Source: Rudaea cellulosilytica DSM 22992 (GTDB lineage Bacteria; Pseudomonadota; Gammaproteobacteria; Xanthomonadales; Rhodanobacteraceae). From it: DNA of 64,000 bases. A program made the translations under genes and the position numbers. The DNA is taken from the NCBI RefSeq assembly GCF_000378125.1, contig NZ_KB899241.1, positions 1,463,652-1,527,651 on the forward strand, read 5' to 3'. Of the stretch, positions 49,087 to 57,497 are shown piece after piece (position 1 is the first letter of the stretch; every line of letters begins with the position of its first letter). Under the pieces are notes generated by a model. It had not been told where the DNA came from. It saw only the letters and a program-made list of their open reading frames with translations, and ran no database searches.

Positions 49087-50562
49087 ATGAACAGCGCCAC
49101 CCTGGTCCAAAAACTCTGGAACTACTGCAACATCCTGCGTGATGACGGGCTGTCGTATGGCGACTACGTCGAGCAGCTGACGTTTCTGCTGTTTCTGAAA
49201 ATGGCGGACGAGCAGGAAAAGCCGCCGTTCAACAAACCATCGCTGATTCCGAAGGGTTTCGGTTGGAGCGCTTTGTTGAAACTCGACGGCGACGATCTCG
49301 AAATCCACTACCGCCACACGTTGGAGGAACTCGGCAGGCGCTCAGGCATGCTCGGCGTCATCTTCCGCAAGGCGCAGAACAAGATTCAGGACCCGGCAAA
49401 GTTGCGCCGGCTCATCGTTGACCTGATCGACAAGGAGCAGTGGTCCAGCCTCGGCGCTGACGTGAAGGGCGACGCCTACGAAGGCTTGCTGCAAAAGAAC
49501 GCCGAGGACGTGAAGGGCGGCGCAGGCCAGTACTTCACGCCGCGTCCGCTGATCGCCGCGATCGTCGATGTGATCGCGCCGCAGCCGGGAAAGACGATCT
49601 GCGATCCCGCCTGCGGCACGGGCGGATTCCTGCTCGCCGCATATTCGTATCTGTCGGACCCGAAGCATTTCCAGCTCGACCGCGCGCAGAAGAAGAAGCT
49701 CAAGAGTGGCACGTTCTTCGGCATCGAGCTGGTCGACAGCGTCACGCGCCTGTGCGCGATGAACCTGCTGCTGCACGGCGTCGGTTCGGAGTCGGACGAG
49801 GACTTGCCCGTCGTCACCAAGGACGCGCTTGCCGGCAAGCACGGCGAATACGACATCGTCCTGGCTAATCCTCCGTTCGGCAAGAAGAGCAGCGTCACGA
49901 TCGTCAACGATGCAGGCGAGACGTCCAAGGAATCGCTGGTCATCAACCGCGACGATTTCTGGGCGAGCACGAGCAACAAACAGCTCAACTTCCTCCAGCA
50001 CATCTTCACGATCCTCAAGCAGCACGGCCGCGCCGCCGTGGTGCTGCCGGACAACGTGCTGTTCGAAGGCGGCGCCGGCGAAACCATCCGCCGCGAACTG
50101 CTCAAGCAGGCCGACGTACACACCCTGCTGCGCCTGCCCACCGGCATCTTCTACGCGCAAGGCGTGAAGGCGAACGTGCTGTTTTTCGACCGCAAGCCCG
50201 CGCAGGAAAAGCCGTGGACACAGAAGCTGTGGATCTACGACCTGCGCACGAACCTGCACTTCACGCTGAAGGAAAACACCCTCAAACGGAGCGACCTCGA
50301 CGACTTCGTCGCCTGCTACCACCACAAGAACCGCAACGATCGCAAAGAGAGCGAGCGCTTCAAGTCCTTCACCTACGAAGAACTGACCAAGCGCGACAAA
50401 CTGAACCTCGACATCTTCTGGTTGAAAGATGAAGCGCTAGAAGAGTCCTCAAACTTGCCGGCCCCTGAAGTCATTGCCGCGGATATTGCCGCTGATCTCG
50501 AAGCAGCGCTCGAGCAGTTTGCGCAGATCGCCGAAGACATGAGCATCGTGGGCAATCAATGA
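49087..50562 (+). CDS. hsdM: Type I restriction-modification methyltransferase (N6-adenine) subunit
   Basis: A 491-aa HsdM. The N-terminal helical domain is LVQKLWNYCNILRDDGLSYG, the SAM site is ICDPACGTGGFLLAAYSYL, and the catalytic motif IV is LANPPFGKKS. GQYFTPRPLI is the family linker. ATG at 49087 matches the family N terminus; the frame upstream is a shadow of abiEii. It lies last, after hsdR-hsdS-abiEi-abiEii, an unusual order. Confidence 0.95.
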   Translation: MNSATLVQKLWNYCNILRDDGLSYGDYVEQLTFLLFLKMADEQEKPPFNKPSLIPKGFGWSALLKLDGDDLEIHYRHTLEELGRRSGMLGVIFRKAQNKIQDPAKLRRLIVDLIDKEQWSSLGADVKGDAYEGLLQKNAEDVKGGAGQYFTPRPLIAAIVDVIAPQPGKTICDPACGTGGFLLAAYSYLSDPKHFQLDRAQKKKLKSGTFFGIELVDSVTRLCAMNLLLHGVGSESDEDLPVVTKDALAGKHGEYDIVLANPPFGKKSSVTIVNDAGETSKESLVINRDDFWASTSNKQLNFLQHIFTILKQHGRAAVVLPDNVLFEGGAGETIRRELLKQADVHTLLRLPTGIFYAQGVKANVLFFDRKPAQEKPWTQKLWIYDLRTNLHFTLKENTLKRSDLDDFVACYHHKNRNDRKESERFKSFTYEELTKRDKLNLDIFWLKDEALEESSNLPAPEVIAADIAADLEAALEQFAQIAEDMSIVGNQ

Positions 50563-50664
50563 GCGGCGGCTCGGGCTGTCCCAGGATTGACGGGAACAAC
50601 GGCCGGCGCTGCAATGGCGAGGCCGGAATGAGATGCTGCCCGCGGTCATAAACTCACGCCCGAA

Positions 50665-51666
50665 ATGAAAAACACCCTCTCCCTGATCTTCGACCGCTAC
50701 ACCCTCGCACTGATCTCCACCGTGCTCCTCGCCACGCTGCTGCCATGTCGCGGGCAGGCCGCCGAGGTGTTCGAAGTCGTCACCAACATCGCGATCGCGC
50801 TGCTGTTCTTCCTGCACGGCGCCAAGCTCTCGCGCGAGGCGGTGATCGCCGGCCTGACCAACTGGCGCCTGCATCTGCTCGTGCTCGCGTGCACCTTCGT
50901 GCTGTTTCCGTTGCTCGGCGTGCTGACCCAGTCGCTGGCCGCGGGCATTGTCGGCACGCAGCTCGCGCTTGGCATCCTGTTTCTGTGCACATTGCCGTCG
51001 ACCGTGCAGTCCTCGATCGCGTTCACCTCGATCGCGCACGGCAACGTGCCCGCGGCGGTCTGCGCCGCGTCGGCGTCGAGCCTGCTCGGCATCTTCATCA
51101 CGCCGCTGCTCGTCGGCGTGCTGATGCATACGAACGCGGGCGGTGCCGGACCGGCACCGCTCGGCGCGATCGAAAGCATCGTGCTGCAGTTGTTCGTGCC
51201 GTTCGTCGCCGGGCAGATCTTGCGGCCGTGGATCGGCGGCTTCATCGACCGGCACAAGAAGGTGATCGGCCTCGTCGATCGCGGCTCGATTCTGCTCGTG
51301 GTCTACACCGCGTTCAGTGCCGCTGTTGTCGCGGGGTTGTGGCAGCAGGTGTCGCTGCGCACGCTCGCGCTGCTGCTCGTGCTCTGCTGCGTGCTGCTCG
51401 CGGTCGCGTTGGTCGTGACCTCGCAGCTCGGCAAGCGCCTCGGCTTTTCGCGCGAGGATCGCATCACGATCCTGTTCTGCGGATCGAAGAAAAGCCTCGC
51501 CAGCGGTGTGCCGATGGCCAACGTGCTGTTCGCGGGCAGTGCGGTCGGCGCGATCGTGTTGCCGCTGATGCTGTTCCATCAGGTGCAGTTGATGGTCTGC
51601 GCGGTGCTCGCGCAGCGCTATGCGCGCCAGGCCGCGGCGGCCGCCGTAACCGACGGCTTACGCTGA
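50665..51666 (+). CDS. Bile acid:sodium symporter family transporter (YfeH/SLC10A7-like)
   Basis: A 333-aa membrane protein with about ten helices. LLFFLHGAKLSREAVIAGLT, STVQSSIAFTSIAHGNVPAA and FCGSKKSLASGVPMANVLF are the SBF-like family blocks. Close relatives have no firm substrate. The 100-base gap before it holds nothing recognisable. It may be co-directional with the hydrolase downstream. Confidence 0.85.
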   Translation: MKNTLSLIFDRYTLALISTVLLATLLPCRGQAAEVFEVVTNIAIALLFFLHGAKLSREAVIAGLTNWRLHLLVLACTFVLFPLLGVLTQSLAAGIVGTQLALGILFLCTLPSTVQSSIAFTSIAHGNVPAAVCAASASSLLGIFITPLLVGVLMHTNAGGAGPAPLGAIESIVLQLFVPFVAGQILRPWIGGFIDRHKKVIGLVDRGSILLVVYTAFSAAVVAGLWQQVSLRTLALLLVLCCVLLAVALVVTSQLGKRLGFSREDRITILFCGSKKSLASGVPMANVLFAGSAVGAIVLPLMLFHQVQLMVCAVLAQRYARQAAAAAVTDGLR

Positions 51667-51721
51667 ACGCAACGCGGCTCGACGATAATATATTTATGCG
51701 CCTTCGATGGAGTTTCCCGAA

Positions 51722-52420
51722 ATGAATCCCGTCTTTCCACCTCCCGCCGTGGTGGCGGTCCCGGTTGCCGGCACCGACCTCGTGTTTCCGGTCCATCGCA
51801 TCTACTGCGTCGGCCGCAACTACGCCGCGCATGCGCGCGAGATGGGCGCCGATCCCACGCGCGAGCCGCCGTTCTTCTTCTGCAAGCCGGCCGATGCGAT
51901 CGTCAACGTCGCTCCGGGCACGATCGGTGCGTTCCCGTATCCGAGCGAGACGAAGAACTGCCATTACGAGATGGAACTCGTCGCTGCGATCGGCAAGGGC
52001 GGCCGCGATATTGCGGCGGAACAGGCGCTCGATCACGTCTACGGCTACGCGCTCGGCCTCGACATGACGCGCCGCGACCTGCAGACGCGCATGAAAGAAA
52101 CCGGCAAGCCCTGGGACATCGGCAAGGGCTTCGACCACGCGGCACCGATCGGGCCTATCCATCGCGCTGCGGACGTCGGCCATCTTGCGCGCGGCGCGAT
52201 CTGGCTCGAACTCAACGGCACGCCGAAACAGAAGGGCGATCTCTCCGATCTGATCTGGTCGGTGGCCGACACGGTCGCCTACCTGTCGAAGTTTTTCGAA
52301 CTCGTGCCGGGCGATCTGATCTACACCGGTACGCCCGAGGGTGTCGGCGCGGTGGTCAAGGGCGATCGCATGCGCGGCGGTATCGACGGGCTGGGCGAAT
52401 TCACCGTCGACGTGGTTTGA
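51722..52420 (+). CDS. Fumarylacetoacetate hydrolase family protein
   Basis: A 232-aa FAH-fold hydrolase/isomerase. VHRIYCVGRNYAAHAREMGA, PFFFCKPADAIV, and the metal-binding YEMELVAAIGKGG (Glu pair) with LDMTRRDLQ are typical. The C terminus has PGDLIYTGTPEGVGAVVKGD. ATG at 51722 has GGAG 9 bases upstream; an ATG five codons earlier has none. The maleylacetoacetate isomerase gene follows after 21 bases, so it probably acts as fumarylpyruvate or fumarylacetoacetate hydrolase in gentisate or tyrosine breakdown. Confidence 0.9.
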   Translation: MNPVFPPPAVVAVPVAGTDLVFPVHRIYCVGRNYAAHAREMGADPTREPPFFFCKPADAIVNVAPGTIGAFPYPSETKNCHYEMELVAAIGKGGRDIAAEQALDHVYGYALGLDMTRRDLQTRMKETGKPWDIGKGFDHAAPIGPIHRAADVGHLARGAIWLELNGTPKQKGDLSDLIWSVADTVAYLSKFFELVPGDLIYTGTPEGVGAVVKGDRMRGGIDGLGEFTVDVV

Positions 52421-52441
52421 GGGCAGGTTCTAGGCAAAGTC

Positions 52442-53086
52442 ATGAAACTCTACAGCTACTTCCGCAGCTCGGCCGCGTATCGCGCGCGCATCGCGCTCAA
52501 CTTGAAGGGCCTGCCCTACGAGTATCTGCCGGTGCATCTGGTGCGCGACGGCGGCGAGCAGCACGCGCCGGCGTATCGCAGCGTCGCGCCCGAGGGCCTC
52601 GTGCCGGTGCTCGTCGACGGCGACACGACCGTGCACCAGTCACTCGCGATCATCGAATACCTCGACGAAACCCATCCGCAGCCGCCGCTGCTGCCGGCCG
52701 GCGCGGCCGCTCGCGCGGCGGTGCGCGCGATCGCGCTCGACATCGCCTGCGACATCCACCCGCTATGCAATACGCGCGTGCTCAAATACCTCGGCGCGCA
52801 CTGCGGTTTGGACAAGCACGGCAGCGAGGACTGGATCCGGCATTGGATCAGCACCGGTTTCGCCGCGCTCGAAACCCGACTCGCACACGACCCGGCGCGC
52901 GGCGCGTTCTGCCACGGCGATGCGCCGACGCTGGCCGACATCATGCTCGTGCCGCAGGTATTCAACGCGCGCCGCTTCGGCATCGACATGGGCCGGTTCC
53001 CGACGATCGCCGCAATCGATGCGCGCTGCGCCGAACTGGCCGCGTTCGCCGACGCCGCGCCGGCGAAACAGCCCGACGCGGAGTAA
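52442..53086 (+). CDS. maiA: Maleylacetoacetate (maleylpyruvate) isomerase, GST zeta class
   Basis: A 214-aa glutathione-S-transferase-fold enzyme. The zeta-class motif is SYFRSSAAYRARIALNLKG with the catalytic Ser pair. VAPEGLVPVLVDGD and QSLAIIEYLDETHP bind glutathione. It isomerises maleylacetoacetate or maleylpyruvate to the fumaryl form, the substrate of the upstream hydrolase. The dioxygenase is not in the window, so tyrosine and gentisate routes cannot be told apart. Confidence 0.92.
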   Translation: MKLYSYFRSSAAYRARIALNLKGLPYEYLPVHLVRDGGEQHAPAYRSVAPEGLVPVLVDGDTTVHQSLAIIEYLDETHPQPPLLPAGAAARAAVRAIALDIACDIHPLCNTRVLKYLGAHCGLDKHGSEDWIRHWISTGFAALETRLAHDPARGAFCHGDAPTLADIMLVPQVFNARRFGIDMGRFPTIAAIDARCAELAAFADAAPAKQPDAE

Positions 53087-53123
53087 GCCGCGGACTTGGT
53101 AGTGTTTCTCCTTGAGACCTTTT

Positions 53124-53200
53124 CCGTTCGTGGTGAGGTATCGAACCACGAGCGGCAATCCACCATGGCCGTTCACCCTTCGATACCTCAGGGCGAACGG
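53124..53200. repeat. REP-type element: two inverted 32-bp hairpins
   Basis: Two hairpins face each other. CCGTTCGTGG-TGAGGTATCGAA-CCACGAGCGG is at 53124-53155, and CCGTTCACCC-TTCGATACCT-CAGGGCGAACGG is at 53169-53200. Each folds on itself, and the pair also forms one larger palindrome across a 13-base centre. They resemble the widespread TTCG-GAGGTATCGAA extragenic repeats of xanthomonads and relatives. They lie after maiA and may stop decay or transcription. Confidence 0.8.
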
Positions 53201-53298
53201 GATCTGTTTTCAGGCTGAGGCGCCGCCGCCGACTTTTGGTACTGGACTTCGCGCCGCGATCCGCCCAAAGTGCGCGCTCCCTCGATTCCGGAGCCGCC

Positions 53299-55092
53299 AT
53301 GTCGCGCATCGCCCTCAAACCCCTGCTGCTCGCCGTTGCCGTTGCCTGTGGCGCGTCCGCGTCCGTGCACGCCGCCGACGATGCGGCCACGCGCGTCAAG
53401 GCGCTCAACGCGCTGCTCGCCGAGCAGTGGGAGTACACGCTCAAGCACCAGCCCGAGTTCGCCACGATGCTCGGCGACTATCGCTACAACGATCGTTGGA
53501 GCGATGCGTCGCCGGCCGCCGCGCAACAGCAGAAGAAGGACAACGAGGCGTTCCTCGCGCGCTTCAAGACCATCGACACGAGCGGCTTCGACGAGCAGGA
53601 CCGGCTCAACCAGCAACTCATGCTGCGCCAGCTCGGCGACAACATCCGCATGGTCGAACTCAAACTCAACGAAATGCCGCTCGACCAGTTCAACGGCGTG
53701 CATCTGATGCTGCCGCAGTTCGTCTCGATGGTGCCGTTCGAGACGAGCAAGCAGTACGAGGAGTATCTGGCGCGCCTGAACGCGTTGCCGGCGCTGTTCG
53801 AGCAGATCACCGAGACGCTGAAGCAGGGCGAGCGCGACAAGATGCTGCCGCCGCGTTTCCTGCTCGAGAAAGTCGTCACCCAGATGCGCGACATCGCCAA
53901 GCCCGCCGGCGAGGACAGCGTGTTCGGCCATCCGGTCGCGAAATTCCCCGACGGCGTCGCCGCGGCCGACCGCAAGCGCCTGCACGATGCGATCCTCAAG
54001 GCGGTCGACGAGAAGGTGCGCCCGGCCTACACCAAGCTCGCCGACTTCGTCGAGAAGGACTACGCGCCGAAGGGTCGCACCGAGCCGGGCATGTGGGCGC
54101 TGCCGAACGGCGATGCGCTGTACAAGTTCTCGGTCGAGCAGCAGACGACGACGAACAAGTCGCCGCAGGAAATCCACGATCTCGGCCTCGCCGAGGTCAA
54201 GCGCATCGAGGGCGAGCAGCTCAAGATCGCGCAGAAGCAGGGCTACAAGGACCTGAAGACCTTCCGCGAGGCGATGAACAAGGATCCGAAGACGCACGCG
54301 ACTTCGCGCCAGCAGATTGTGGATTTGTATAAAAAGTACATCGCGCAGATGGAGCCGAAGCTGCCGCAGTTGTTCGGCCTGCTGCCGAAGAGCGCGGTCG
54401 AGGTGGTGCCGACGCAGGAGTATCGCGAGAAGGAAGCCGCGGCTGCGGAGTACAACCAGGGCACGCCCGACGGCAAGCGCCCCGGCCGCGTCTACGTCAA
54501 CACCGGCGATTTCCAGAACCGCTCGCTGCTCAACATCGAGACCACGGCCTATCACGAAGGTGTGCCCGGGCATCACATGCAGATCGCGATCGCGCAGACC
54601 CTGCCAGGGCTGCCGCCGTTTCGCCAGCAGGCCGGCTACAACGCCTACGTCGAAGGCTGGGCGCTGTACGCCGAGCGCCTCGGTGAGGAAGTCGGTTTCT
54701 ACCAGGACCCGCTGAGCTACTTCGGTCACCTCTCCGACGAGCTGCTGCGCGCGAACCGTCTCGTGCTCGACACCGGCGTGCATTACAAGCATTGGACGCG
54801 CCAGCAGATGGTCGACTGGTTCCATGCGCACTCCTCCGACGACGAGCCCGACGTGCAGGCCGAGACCGACCGCTACATCGTCATGCCGGGCCAGGCGCTG
54901 TCGTACAAGCTCGGCCAGCTCAAGATCCTCGAGCTGCGCGCGAAGGCGAAGAAGGAACTCGGCGACAAGTTCGACATCCGCGCGTTCCACGACGAGGTCC
55001 TCGACGGCGGCGCGCTGCCGCTCGACGTGCTCGAAGCGCGCGTCGACGGTTGGATTGCGAGAGCGAAAGCATCCTCCGCGAAGAAATCCTGA
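53299..55092 (+). CDS. Secreted DUF885-family zinc peptidase
   Basis: A 597-aa exported protein with a signal peptide (LLLAVAVACGASASVHA, cleaved near residue 25). The DUF885 zinc motif is TTAYHEGVPGHHMQIAIAQ, with YVEGWALYAERL and GQALSYKLGQLKILELR downstream. It is the usual length of the family, whose members are probably metallopeptidases. ATG at 53299 starts the signal peptide; the upstream in-frame ATG at 53236 would precede it by 21 residues. A large palindromic repeat starts at its stop. Confidence 0.9.
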   Translation: MSRIALKPLLLAVAVACGASASVHAADDAATRVKALNALLAEQWEYTLKHQPEFATMLGDYRYNDRWSDASPAAAQQQKKDNEAFLARFKTIDTSGFDEQDRLNQQLMLRQLGDNIRMVELKLNEMPLDQFNGVHLMLPQFVSMVPFETSKQYEEYLARLNALPALFEQITETLKQGERDKMLPPRFLLEKVVTQMRDIAKPAGEDSVFGHPVAKFPDGVAAADRKRLHDAILKAVDEKVRPAYTKLADFVEKDYAPKGRTEPGMWALPNGDALYKFSVEQQTTTNKSPQEIHDLGLAEVKRIEGEQLKIAQKQGYKDLKTFREAMNKDPKTHATSRQQIVDLYKKYIAQMEPKLPQLFGLLPKSAVEVVPTQEYREKEAAAAEYNQGTPDGKRPGRVYVNTGDFQNRSLLNIETTAYHEGVPGHHMQIAIAQTLPGLPPFRQQAGYNAYVEGWALYAERLGEEVGFYQDPLSYFGHLSDELLRANRLVLDTGVHYKHWTRQQMVDWFHAHSSDDEPDVQAETDRYIVMPGQALSYKLGQLKILELRAKAKKELGDKFDIRAFHDEVLDGGALPLDVLEARVDGWIARAKASSAKKS

Positions 55093-55093
55093 A

Positions 55094-55234
55094 AACCTGC
55101 CCAAAAACCTACTGCGCTCGGTATTTCGCGCGCCGGCGGTGCTCGGAATCCTCATGTACTGACATGTACACTCCGGTTCCTGCGCTCCGGCGGCGCGCAA
55201 ACTCCCTTCGCTCGCTACGGTTTTAGGGCAGGTT
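55094..55234. repeat. Dispersed large palindromic repeat, copy 2
   Basis: A homologue of the element at 2590-2732, placed right after the DUF885 gene stop. Outer arms AACCTGCCC-AAAAACC and GGTTTTAGGGCAGGTT pair with each other but differ from those of copy 1. The central hairpin is TGTAC (55155-55159), loop TGACAT, GTACA (55166-55170), where copy 1 has CATAC/GTATG. Paired changes on both sides show that the fold is conserved. Confidence 0.85.
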
Positions 55235-55236
55235 CC

Positions 55237-55290
55237 GGGCGGACAGAACGCTGTCCGCCCGCTGTCCGTCCGTGCTGACGGACAGCGGGC
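55237..55290. promoter_or_regulatory. Twin TGTCCG dyads, probable enhancer sites for a sigma-54 activator
   Basis: The first dyad is GGGCGGACAG AACG CTGTCCGCCC (55237-55260), a perfect 10-bp stem. The second is a perfect 14-bp stem, GCCCGCTGTCCGTC / GACGGACAGCGGGC (55257-55290), loop CGTGCT. They lie about 90-130 bases upstream of the expected start site of the sigma-54 promoter, the usual place for activator binding. They could instead form an RNA hairpin after the DUF885 gene, but there is no T-run. The stretch 55093-55408 holds this, the repeat and the promoter, and no gene. Confidence 0.6.
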
Positions 55291-55350
55291 GCGGCTTGCG
55301 TCGCGGTGAGAAATTCAATTGCAGCAATGGTTTGAAAGAAAAGTAATCGT

Positions 55351-55365
55351 TGGCACAAGGCTTGC
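55351..55365 (+). promoter_or_regulatory. Sigma-54 (RpoN) promoter of the MacAB-like operon
   Basis: TGGCAC (55351-55356), five bases, TTGC (55362-55365), with a T before and a T after: TTGGCACAAGGCTTGCT fits the -24/-12 consensus at every key base, including GG and GC. Transcription would begin near 55377, about 32 bases before the adaptor ATG. Confidence 0.85.
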
Positions 55366-55408
55366 TTCGCTAGGGTCGTAGCGACTCTTATCGAATCCGA
55401 CCCTTGCC

Positions 55409-56683
55409 ATGATCCGCGACACCTCCGCTCAAGACCGCCGCATCGAAATCGCGCAACCGCGCGTCAACAAACGTTGGATCATCATCGGCGCGACGAGTGC
55501 GGCCGTGCTCGTCGCCCTGGTCTGGCTCGTGCCTTCGGTCGCGCGCCTGATCTCCGCCGGCACCTCGGTGTCGGTCGCGAGCTTGCGCTTCGGCGAGATC
55601 AAGCGCGGCACGCTGGTGCGCGACGTGTCCGCGCAGGGCAAGGTCGTCGCCGCGCAGGCGCCGACGCTGTATGCGACCGCGCCGGGCACGATCACGCTGC
55701 TCACCCATGCCGGCGACAAGGTCGAGAAGGACCAGATCCTCGCCGAAGTCGACAGCCCCGAGCTGAACAACAAGCTGCAGCAGGAACAGGCGACGCTGGC
55801 GAGCCTCGACATCGACGTCGGCCGCGCTGGCATCGACGCCAAGCAGAAAGAACTGCTCGCGAAGAAGACGATAGAGCAGGCGCAGATCGATCGCCAGACT
55901 GCGGCGCGCGAGGTCGAACGCAAATCGCTCGCGTTCGACAAGGGCGCGATGGCCGAGGTCGAAGTGCTGCGTTCGAAGGACGCGTTGGCCAAAGCCGAAC
56001 TCGACGTCACCCATGCGCAGGCCGATGCGCGCCTGCAGAACGAAACCGCGGCGTTCGAGCTGAGGACCAAGCGCCTCGCGCTGGAGCGGCAGAAGCTGCT
56101 CGTCGCTGATCTCGCGCGCCAGGTCGACCTGCTCAAGGTGCGCTCGCCGGTCGCCGGCCAGGTCGGCCAGCTGCTCGTGCAGCAGAAGGCGAACGTGCCG
56201 ATCAACACTGGCCTGGTCACCGTGATCGACCTGACCTCGCTCGAAGTCGAGCTGCAGGTGCCCGAAGTGTTCGCCCACGATCTGACCATCGGCATGCCGG
56301 CCGAGATCGCCGAAGGCGCGCAGAAGTACAAGGGCGAGCTGTCCGCGGTATCGCCCGAGGTAGTCAACAACCAGGTCGTGGCGCGCGTGCGTTTCGCCGC
56401 CGACAAACCCGCCGGCCTGCGCCAGAGCCAGCAGCTGACCACGCGCATTCTCATCGACGAGCGCCCGAACGTGCTCATGGTCGAGCGCGGCTCGTTCGTC
56501 GACACGGGCGCGGGTCGCGTCGCCTATCTGGTCCACGACGGCATCGCCGAGCGCAAGGCCATCCAGGTCGGCGCGACCAGCCTCAACGCGGTCGAAATCG
56601 TCTCCGGCGTCAAGGAAGGCGACCGCATCGTGATCTCCGGCACCGACTCGTTCAACGGCGCCGAGAAAGTGGTCTTGAACTGA
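55409..56683 (+). CDS. Periplasmic adaptor (HlyD/MacA-like) of ABC efflux system
   Basis: A 424-aa membrane-fusion protein. One N-terminal helix (WIIIGATSAAVLVALVWLV, about residues 24-44) is followed by a lipoyl half (VSAQGKVVAAQAPTLYATAP), a long coiled coil (about 110-220) and the second lipoyl half (VRSPVAGQVGQLLVQQKANV). Barrel and membrane-proximal domains follow. It is first in an operon with an ATPase and two permeases, behind the sigma-54 promoter. No outer-membrane partner is encoded here. Confidence 0.9.
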   Translation: MIRDTSAQDRRIEIAQPRVNKRWIIIGATSAAVLVALVWLVPSVARLISAGTSVSVASLRFGEIKRGTLVRDVSAQGKVVAAQAPTLYATAPGTITLLTHAGDKVEKDQILAEVDSPELNNKLQQEQATLASLDIDVGRAGIDAKQKELLAKKTIEQAQIDRQTAAREVERKSLAFDKGAMAEVEVLRSKDALAKAELDVTHAQADARLQNETAAFELRTKRLALERQKLLVADLARQVDLLKVRSPVAGQVGQLLVQQKANVPINTGLVTVIDLTSLEVELQVPEVFAHDLTIGMPAEIAEGAQKYKGELSAVSPEVVNNQVVARVRFAADKPAGLRQSQQLTTRILIDERPNVLMVERGSFVDTGAGRVAYLVHDGIAERKAIQVGATSLNAVEIVSGVKEGDRIVISGTDSFNGAEKVVLN

Positions 56684-56719
56684 ATCCCGCGAATCGAATC
56701 AGCCAGCAGGAATGAACCC

Positions 56720-57445
56720 ATGCTAAAGATGCAGCATCTTTCAAAAGTATACCGGACCCATATGGTCGAGACCCACGCGCTGCGCGACTTCTCGATCCAC
56801 GTGCGCGACGGCGAGTTCGTTGCGGTGACCGGGCCGTCGGGCTCGGGCAAGACGACCTTCCTCAACATCGCCGGCCTGCTCGAGGAGTTCACCTCGGGCG
56901 AGTTCTGGCTCGACGGCGTCGACGTGCGCGGCCTCGGCGACGATGCGCGCTCGAAGCTGCGCAACGAGAAGATCGGTTTCATCTTCCAGGGCTTCAACCT
57001 GATCCCCGATCTCAACCTGTTCGACAACGTCGACGTGCCGCTGCGCTACCGCGGCTTCAACGCGGCCGAGCGCAAGAAGCGCATCGAGGAATCGCTGTCG
57101 CGCGTCGGCCTGTCCTCGCGCATGAAGCACTATCCGTCGGAGCTGTCCGGCGGCCAGCAGCAGCGCGTCGCGATCGCGCGTGCGCTGGCCGGTTCGCCGC
57201 GCCTGCTCATGGCCGACGAGCCGACCGGCAACCTCGACTCGCTCATGGCCCGCGGCGTGATGGAGCTGCTCGAGGAGATCAACCGCCAGGGCACGACGAT
57301 CATCATGGTCACCCACGATCCCGAGCTCGCCGCGCGCGCGCAGCGCAACGTGCACGTGATGGACGGCCAGGTCACCGATTTCGATGCCGAGCCTTCGCTG
57401 CGCGTGAAGACGCGCGACGCGGACGTGGAAACGGCGGCGGCCTGA
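56720..57445 (+). CDS. ABC transporter ATP-binding protein (MacB/LolD-like)
   Basis: A 241-aa ATPase with Walker A GPSGSGKTTFLNIAGLLEEF, Q-loop IFQGFNLIPDLNLFDNV, signature LSGGQQQRVAIARALAG, Walker B LLMADEPTGNLDS and H-loop VTHD. It has no fused membrane domain; the two separate permeases downstream supply it. ATG at 56720 follows AGGAATGAACCC. Confidence 0.93.
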   Translation: MLKMQHLSKVYRTHMVETHALRDFSIHVRDGEFVAVTGPSGSGKTTFLNIAGLLEEFTSGEFWLDGVDVRGLGDDARSKLRNEKIGFIFQGFNLIPDLNLFDNVDVPLRYRGFNAAERKKRIEESLSRVGLSSRMKHYPSELSGGQQQRVAIARALAGSPRLLMADEPTGNLDSLMARGVMELLEEINRQGTTIIMVTHDPELAARAQRNVHVMDGQVTDFDAEPSLRVKTRDADVETAAA

Positions 57446-57497
57446 TTCTTCTTTCCTGCCCTTTTCGATGAGGGCAGGGCAAAGCAAAGGAACGACG

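Noticed and set aside
42982-50562. CRISPR array or Cas genes within the defence region
   Set aside because: No regularly spaced direct repeats and no Cas-like proteins were seen anywhere in the window.
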